From contig CAUJNA010001013.1 in assembly GCA_963377175.1 (NCBI GenBank), positions 271,379 to 335,378 on the forward strand: DNA of 64,000 bases. Reading direction: 5' to 3'. Shown here in pieces: positions 58,801 to 64,000 of the stretch. The first letter of the stretch is position 1. Each line of letters begins with the position of its first letter. The notes under the pieces were generated by a model, which did no database searches, was not told the DNA's origin, and saw nothing but the letters and a program-made list of their open reading frames with translations. Source of the DNA: Effrenium voratum. Taxonomy: Eukaryota > Sar > Dinophyceae > Suessiales > Symbiodiniaceae. Position numbers and translations under genes: made by a program.

Positions 58801-61800
58801 GTCATCATCACCATGATGGTGGTCATCATCATCCTCATCATCGTCATCATCATCAGCATCATCCTCGTCATCGTCATCGTCATCATCACAGTCATCGTGC
58901 ATCCTCTGCATCACCAACAGTCAGGAGGAAATCATGTCTACGCATCCTCATCATGACTACGCACCCGCTGCATCTCCAATCGGCTCTAACGCTACCTTTG
59001 AAACGTATATAAAAAAGATAAGGACGACAACGATTATGATGTGATATAATCACAAGCGTGTCACCATCATCATCATCATCGTCGTCATCATCAGCATCAT
59101 CATCGTCATCATCATCGTCATCACCGTTGTCATCATCGATGATAACCATCATGTTCCATCCTCTGCATCACCAACCGTCATTAAAATGTATATAAAAAAG
59201 ATAAGGACGACAACGATGCTGATGTGATATAATGACAAGCGTGTCATCATCATCATCGTCATCATCATCATCATCATCCTCGTCATCGTCATCGTCATCA
59301 TCACCGTTGTCATCATCGATGATTACCATCATCGTGCATCCTCTGCATCACCAACAGTCATGATGATAATCATGCCTACGCAACCTCTGCAAGTCCAATC
59401 AGGTCACAACGATGATGATGTGATAATGATGAGCATGTCATCATCACCATGATGGTGGTCATTATCGTCATCATCATCATCATCGTCATCACCGTCATCA
59501 TCACCGTTGTCATCATGGACGATAACCATCATCGTGCATCCTCTGCATCACCAGCAGTCATGATGATAATCATGACTACGCACCCGCTGCATCTCCAATC
59601 GGCTCTGACGCTACCTTTGAAACGTATACACAGAAGATAAGGACGACAACGATTATGATGTGATGTAATGACAAGCGTGTCATCATCATCATCGTCATCA
59701 TCAGCATCATCATTGTCATCACCATCGTCATCATCACCGTTGTCATCATCGATGATAACCATCATCGTGCGTCCTCTGCATCACCAACAGTCATGATGAT
59801 AATCATGTCTACGCATTCTCTGCATCTCCAATCAGGTCACAACGATGATGATGTGATGAGGAGCATGTCATCATCGCCATGATGGTGGTCAATATCGTGA
59901 TCATCATCATCGTCATCATCATCATCGTCATCATCGTCATCATCATCGTCATCATCATCATCATGGATGATAACCATCATCGTGCGTCCTCTGCCTCACC
60001 AGCAGTCATGATGATGATCATGTCTACGCATCCTCTGCATGTCCAATCAGGTCACAACGATGATGATGTGATGATGATGAGCATGTTTATCGTCATCATC
60101 ATCATCGTCATCACCGTCATCATCGCCCGTGTCATCATGGACGATAACCATCATCGTGCATCCTCTGCATCACCAACAGTCATGATGATAATCATGACTA
60201 CGCACCCGCTGCATCTCCAATCGGCTCTAGCGCTACCTTTGAAACGTTTTTAAAAAAGATAAGGACGACAACGATTATGATGTGATATAATGACAAGCGT
60301 ATCATCATCATCATCATCGTCATCTCCTCGTCATCGTCATCGTCATCATCACCGTTGTCATCATCGATGATAACCATCATCTTGCATCCTCTGCATTACC
60401 AACAGTCAGGAGGAAATCATGTCTACGCATCCTCTGCATCTCCAATCAGGTCACAACGATGATGTGGTGATGGTGAGCATGTCATCATCACCATGATGGT
60501 GGTCATTATCGTCATCATCATCGTCATCACCGTCATCACCGTTGTCATCATGGACGATAACCATCATCGTGCATCCTCTGCATCACCAACAGTCATGATG
60601 ATAATCATGACTACGCACCCGCTGCATCTCCAATCGGTTCTAACGCCACCTTTGAAACGTATTTAAAAAAGATAAGAAAGATAAGGACGACAAAGCGTGT
60701 CATCATCATCATCGTCGTCCTTATTATGAGCATCATCCTCGTCATCGTCATCGTCATCATCACCGTTGTCATCATCGACGATAACCATCATCGTGCATCC
60801 TCTGCATCACCAGAAGTCATCATGATAATCATGTCTACGCATCCTCTACATCTCCAATCAGTCGCAACGATCAATCGGCTCTAACGCTACGATTGAAACG
60901 TATATAAAAAAGGTAAGGACCACAACGATTATGATGTGATATAATGACAAGCGTGTCATCATCATCATCATCGTCATCTCCTCGTCATCGTCATCGTGAT
61001 CATCACCGTTGTCATCATCGATGATAACCATCATCGTGCATCCTCTGCATCACCAACAGTCAGGAGGAAATCATGTCTACGCATCCTCTGCATCTCCAAT
61101 CAGGTCACAACGATGATGTGATGATGATGAGCATGTCATCATCACCATGATGGTGGTCATTACCGTCATCATCATCATCATCGTCATCACCGTCATCATC
61201 ACCGTTGTCATCATGGACGATAACCATCATCGTGCATCCACTGCGTCACCAACAGTCATGATGATAATCATGACTACGCACCCGCTGCATCTCCAATCGG
61301 CTCTAACGCCACCTTTGAAACGTACATAAAAAGATAAGGACGACAACGATTATGATGTGATATATTACAAGCGTGTCATCATCATCATCATCGTCATCTC
61401 CTCGTCATCTCATCATCGATGATAACCATCATCGTGCATCCTCTGCATCACCAACAGTCAGGAGGAAATCATGTCTACGCATCCTCTGCATCTCCAATCA
61501 GGTCACAGTGATGATGATGAGCATGTCATCATCACCATGATGGTGGTCATTATCGTCATCATCATCATCATTATCGTCATCACCGTCATCATCACCGTTG
61601 TCATCATGGACGATAACCATCATCGTGCATCCTCTGCATCACCAACAGTCATGATGATAATCATGACTACGCACCCGCTGCATCTCCAATCGGCTCTAAC
61701 GCCACCTTTGAAACGTTTTGAAAAAGAGATAAGGACGACAACGATTATGATGTGATATAATGACAAGCGTGTCATCATCATCATCATCATCATCGTCATC

Positions 61801-64000
61801 TCCTCGTCATCGTCATCGTCATCATCACCGTTGTCATCATCGATGATAACCATCATCGTGCATCCTCTGCATCACCAACAGTCAGGAGGAAATCATGTCT
61901 ACGCATCCTCTGCATCTCCAATCAGGTCACAACGATGATGTGATGATGATGAGCATGTCATCATCACCATGATGGTGGTCATTACCGTCATCATCATCAT
62001 CATCGTCATCACCGTCATCATCACCGTTGTCATCATGGACGATAACCATCATCGCGCATCCTCTGCGTCACCAACAGTCATGATGATAATCATGACTGCG
62101 CACCCGCTGCATCTCCAATCGGCTCTCACGCCACCTTTGAAACGTATATAAGAAGATAAGGACGACAACGATTATGATGTGATATAATGACAAGCGTGTC
62201 ATCACCATCATCATCATCGTCATCGATGATAACCATCATCGTGCGTCCTCTGCATCACCAACAGTCAGGAGGAAATCATGTCTACGCATCCTCTGCATCT
62301 CCAATCAGGTCACAGTGATGCATGTCATCATCACCATGATGGTGGTCATTATCGTCATCATCATCATCATTATCGTCATCACCGTCATCATCACCGTTGT
62401 CATCATGGACGATAACCATCATCGTGCATCCTCTGCATCGCCAACAGTCATGATGATAATCATGACTACGCACCCGCTGCATCTCCAATCGGCTCTAACG
62501 CCACCTTTGAAACGTTTTTAAAAAGATAAGGACGACAACGATTATGATGTGATATAATGACAAGCGTGTCATCATCATCATCATCATCATCATCGTCATC
62601 TCCTCGTCATCGTCATCGTCATCATCTCATCATCGATGATAACCATCATCGTGCATCCTCTGCATCACCAACAGTCAGGAGGAAATCATGTCTACGCATT
62701 CTCTGCATCTCCAATCAGGTCACGTTGATGATGATGAGCGTGTCATCATCACCATGATGGTGGTCATTATTGTCATCATCATCATCATCATCATCGTCAT
62801 CACCGTCATCATCACCGTTGTCATCATGGACGATAACCATCATCGTGCATCCTCTGCATCACCAACAGTCATGATGATAATCATGACTACGCACCCGCTG
62901 CATCTCCAATCGGCTCTAACGCCACCTTTGAAAACGTAAATAAAAAAGATAAGGACGACAACGATTCGTCATCATCATCAGCATCATCCTCGTGATCGTC
63001 ATCGTCATCATCACTGTTGTTATCATCGATGATAACCATCATCGTGCATCCTCTGCATCACCAGCAGTCATCCTGACAATCATGTCTACGCATCCTCTAC
63101 ATCTCCAATCAGGTCACAACGATCAATCGGCTCTAACGCTACCTTTGAAACGTATATAAAAAAAGATAAGGACGACAACGATTATGATGGGATATGACAA
63201 GCGTGTCATCATCATCATCATCGTCATCTCCTCGTCATCGTCATCGTCATCATCACCATTGACATCATCGATGATAACCATCATCGTGCATCCTCTGCAT
63301 CACCAACAGTCAGGAGGAAATCATGTCTACGCGTGGTCATTATCGTCACCATCATCATCATCATCATCGTCATCACCGTCATCGTCACCGTTGTCATCAT
63401 GGACGATAACCATCATCGTGCGTCCTCTGCATCACCAACAGTCATGATGATAATCATGACTACGCACCCGCTGCATTTCCAATCGGCTCTAACGCCACCT
63501 TTGAAACGTTTTTAAAAAGATAAGGACGACAACGATTATGATGTGATATAATGACAAGCGTGTCATCATCATCATCGTCGTCATCATCAGCATCATCCTC
63601 GTCATCGTCATCGTCATCATCACCGTTGTCATCATCGATGTTAACCATCATCGTGCATCCTCTGCATCACCAGCAGTCATCATGATAATCATGTCTACGC
63701 ATCCTCTACATCTCCAATCAGGTCACAACCATGATGTGATGACGATGAGCATGTTTATCGTCATCATCATCATCATCATCGTCATCATCATCAGCATCAT
63801 CATCATCGTCATCATCATCAGCATCATCCTCGTCATTGTCATCATCATCATCACCGCTACCATCATCGATGGTAACCATCATCGTGCATCCTCTGCATCA
63901 CCAACAGTCGTGATGATAATCATGTCTACGCATCCTCTGCATCTCCAATCATGTCACAACGATGATGATGTGATGATGATGAGCATGTCATCATCACCAT
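58801..64000. repeat. CATCAT higher-order satellite, main array (runs off the window)
   Basis: A composite unit of about 370-660 bases, most often near 400, repeats about a dozen times. Landmarks in order: GCACCCGCTGCATCTCCAAT; ACCTTTGAAACGTATATAAA; GATAAGGACGACAACGATTA; a variable CATCAT/CGTCAT run; GTTGTCATCATCGATGATAA; CAGTCAGGAGGAAATCATGT; a second CATCAT run with CCATGATGGTGGTCATTA; and GTCATCATGGACGATAACCA. The two half-units share the tail GTGCATCCTCTGCATCACCA. Length varies mainly in the trinucleotide runs. Confidence 0.92.

Noticed and set aside
57900..64000. Small Asp-rich and Ile/Val-rich frames in the satellite
   Set aside because: They arise from ATG/ATC runs; no conserved start, stop or length across units.

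Overview
The window looks like nuclear DNA of a dinoflagellate. The evidence is: genes split into short exons by introns with GC-AG as well as GT-AG borders; short direct repeats at those borders (introner-like); all recognisable coding on the + strand; very heavy microsatellite and minisatellite load; and a tyrosine-recombinase retrotransposon with a methyltransferase-like N-terminus on its pol. No prokaryotic operon, rRNA, tRNA or CRISPR was found. No spliced-leader relic was recognised.

Layout. 1-8 kb is non-coding. It holds a roughly 2.1 kb segment bounded by a perfect 24-bp inverted repeat (C11 + AGGGCCTACCTTT) with TA tracts outside, a 274-bp tandem repeat inside it, a 1.45 kb run of tetranucleotide arrays, and a 41-bp repeat array. 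8-21 kb is low-information sequence with scattered exon-like segments, clustered at 12.4-14.3 kb and 17.9-19.3 kb, that I cannot assign. 21.1-28.1 kb is a complete DIRS/PAT-type retrotransposon: gag, a pol with MTase-like, RT and RNase H parts, and a tyrosine recombinase. It has the split direct repeat order A1-B1-A2-B2 with a shared TGTTG at every junction. About 32.1-46.7 kb is one long multi-exon gene: flavodoxin, FAD/NADPH reductase (cytochrome P450 reductase/CysJ type), and a C-terminal nitroreductase domain. Its introns carry a 1.4 kb CA/CG simple repeat and a candidate non-autonomous Mutator-like transposon (41583-42940) with a 9-10 bp target duplication. About 49.1-52.7 kb holds exons of a helical-repeat protein of the RAP/heptatricopeptide type seen in organelle RNA-binding proteins. 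52.7-56.5 kb has no recognisable gene. 56.5-57.9 kb is a CA-rich tract. From 57.86 kb to the window end runs a higher-order CATCAT/ATGATG satellite.

In the retrotransposon, gag would package RNA, pol would copy it, and the recombinase would integrate a circular intermediate through the TGTTG core. RT, RNase H and recombinase active-site residues look intact. Gag carries a UGA and a frameshift, and the MTase-like domain has PPW where a catalytic PPC is expected. In the reductase gene the expected electron path is NADPH to FAD to FMN, with the fused nitroreductase as a possible extra FMN module. Exon edges are hand-read and approximate unless stated.
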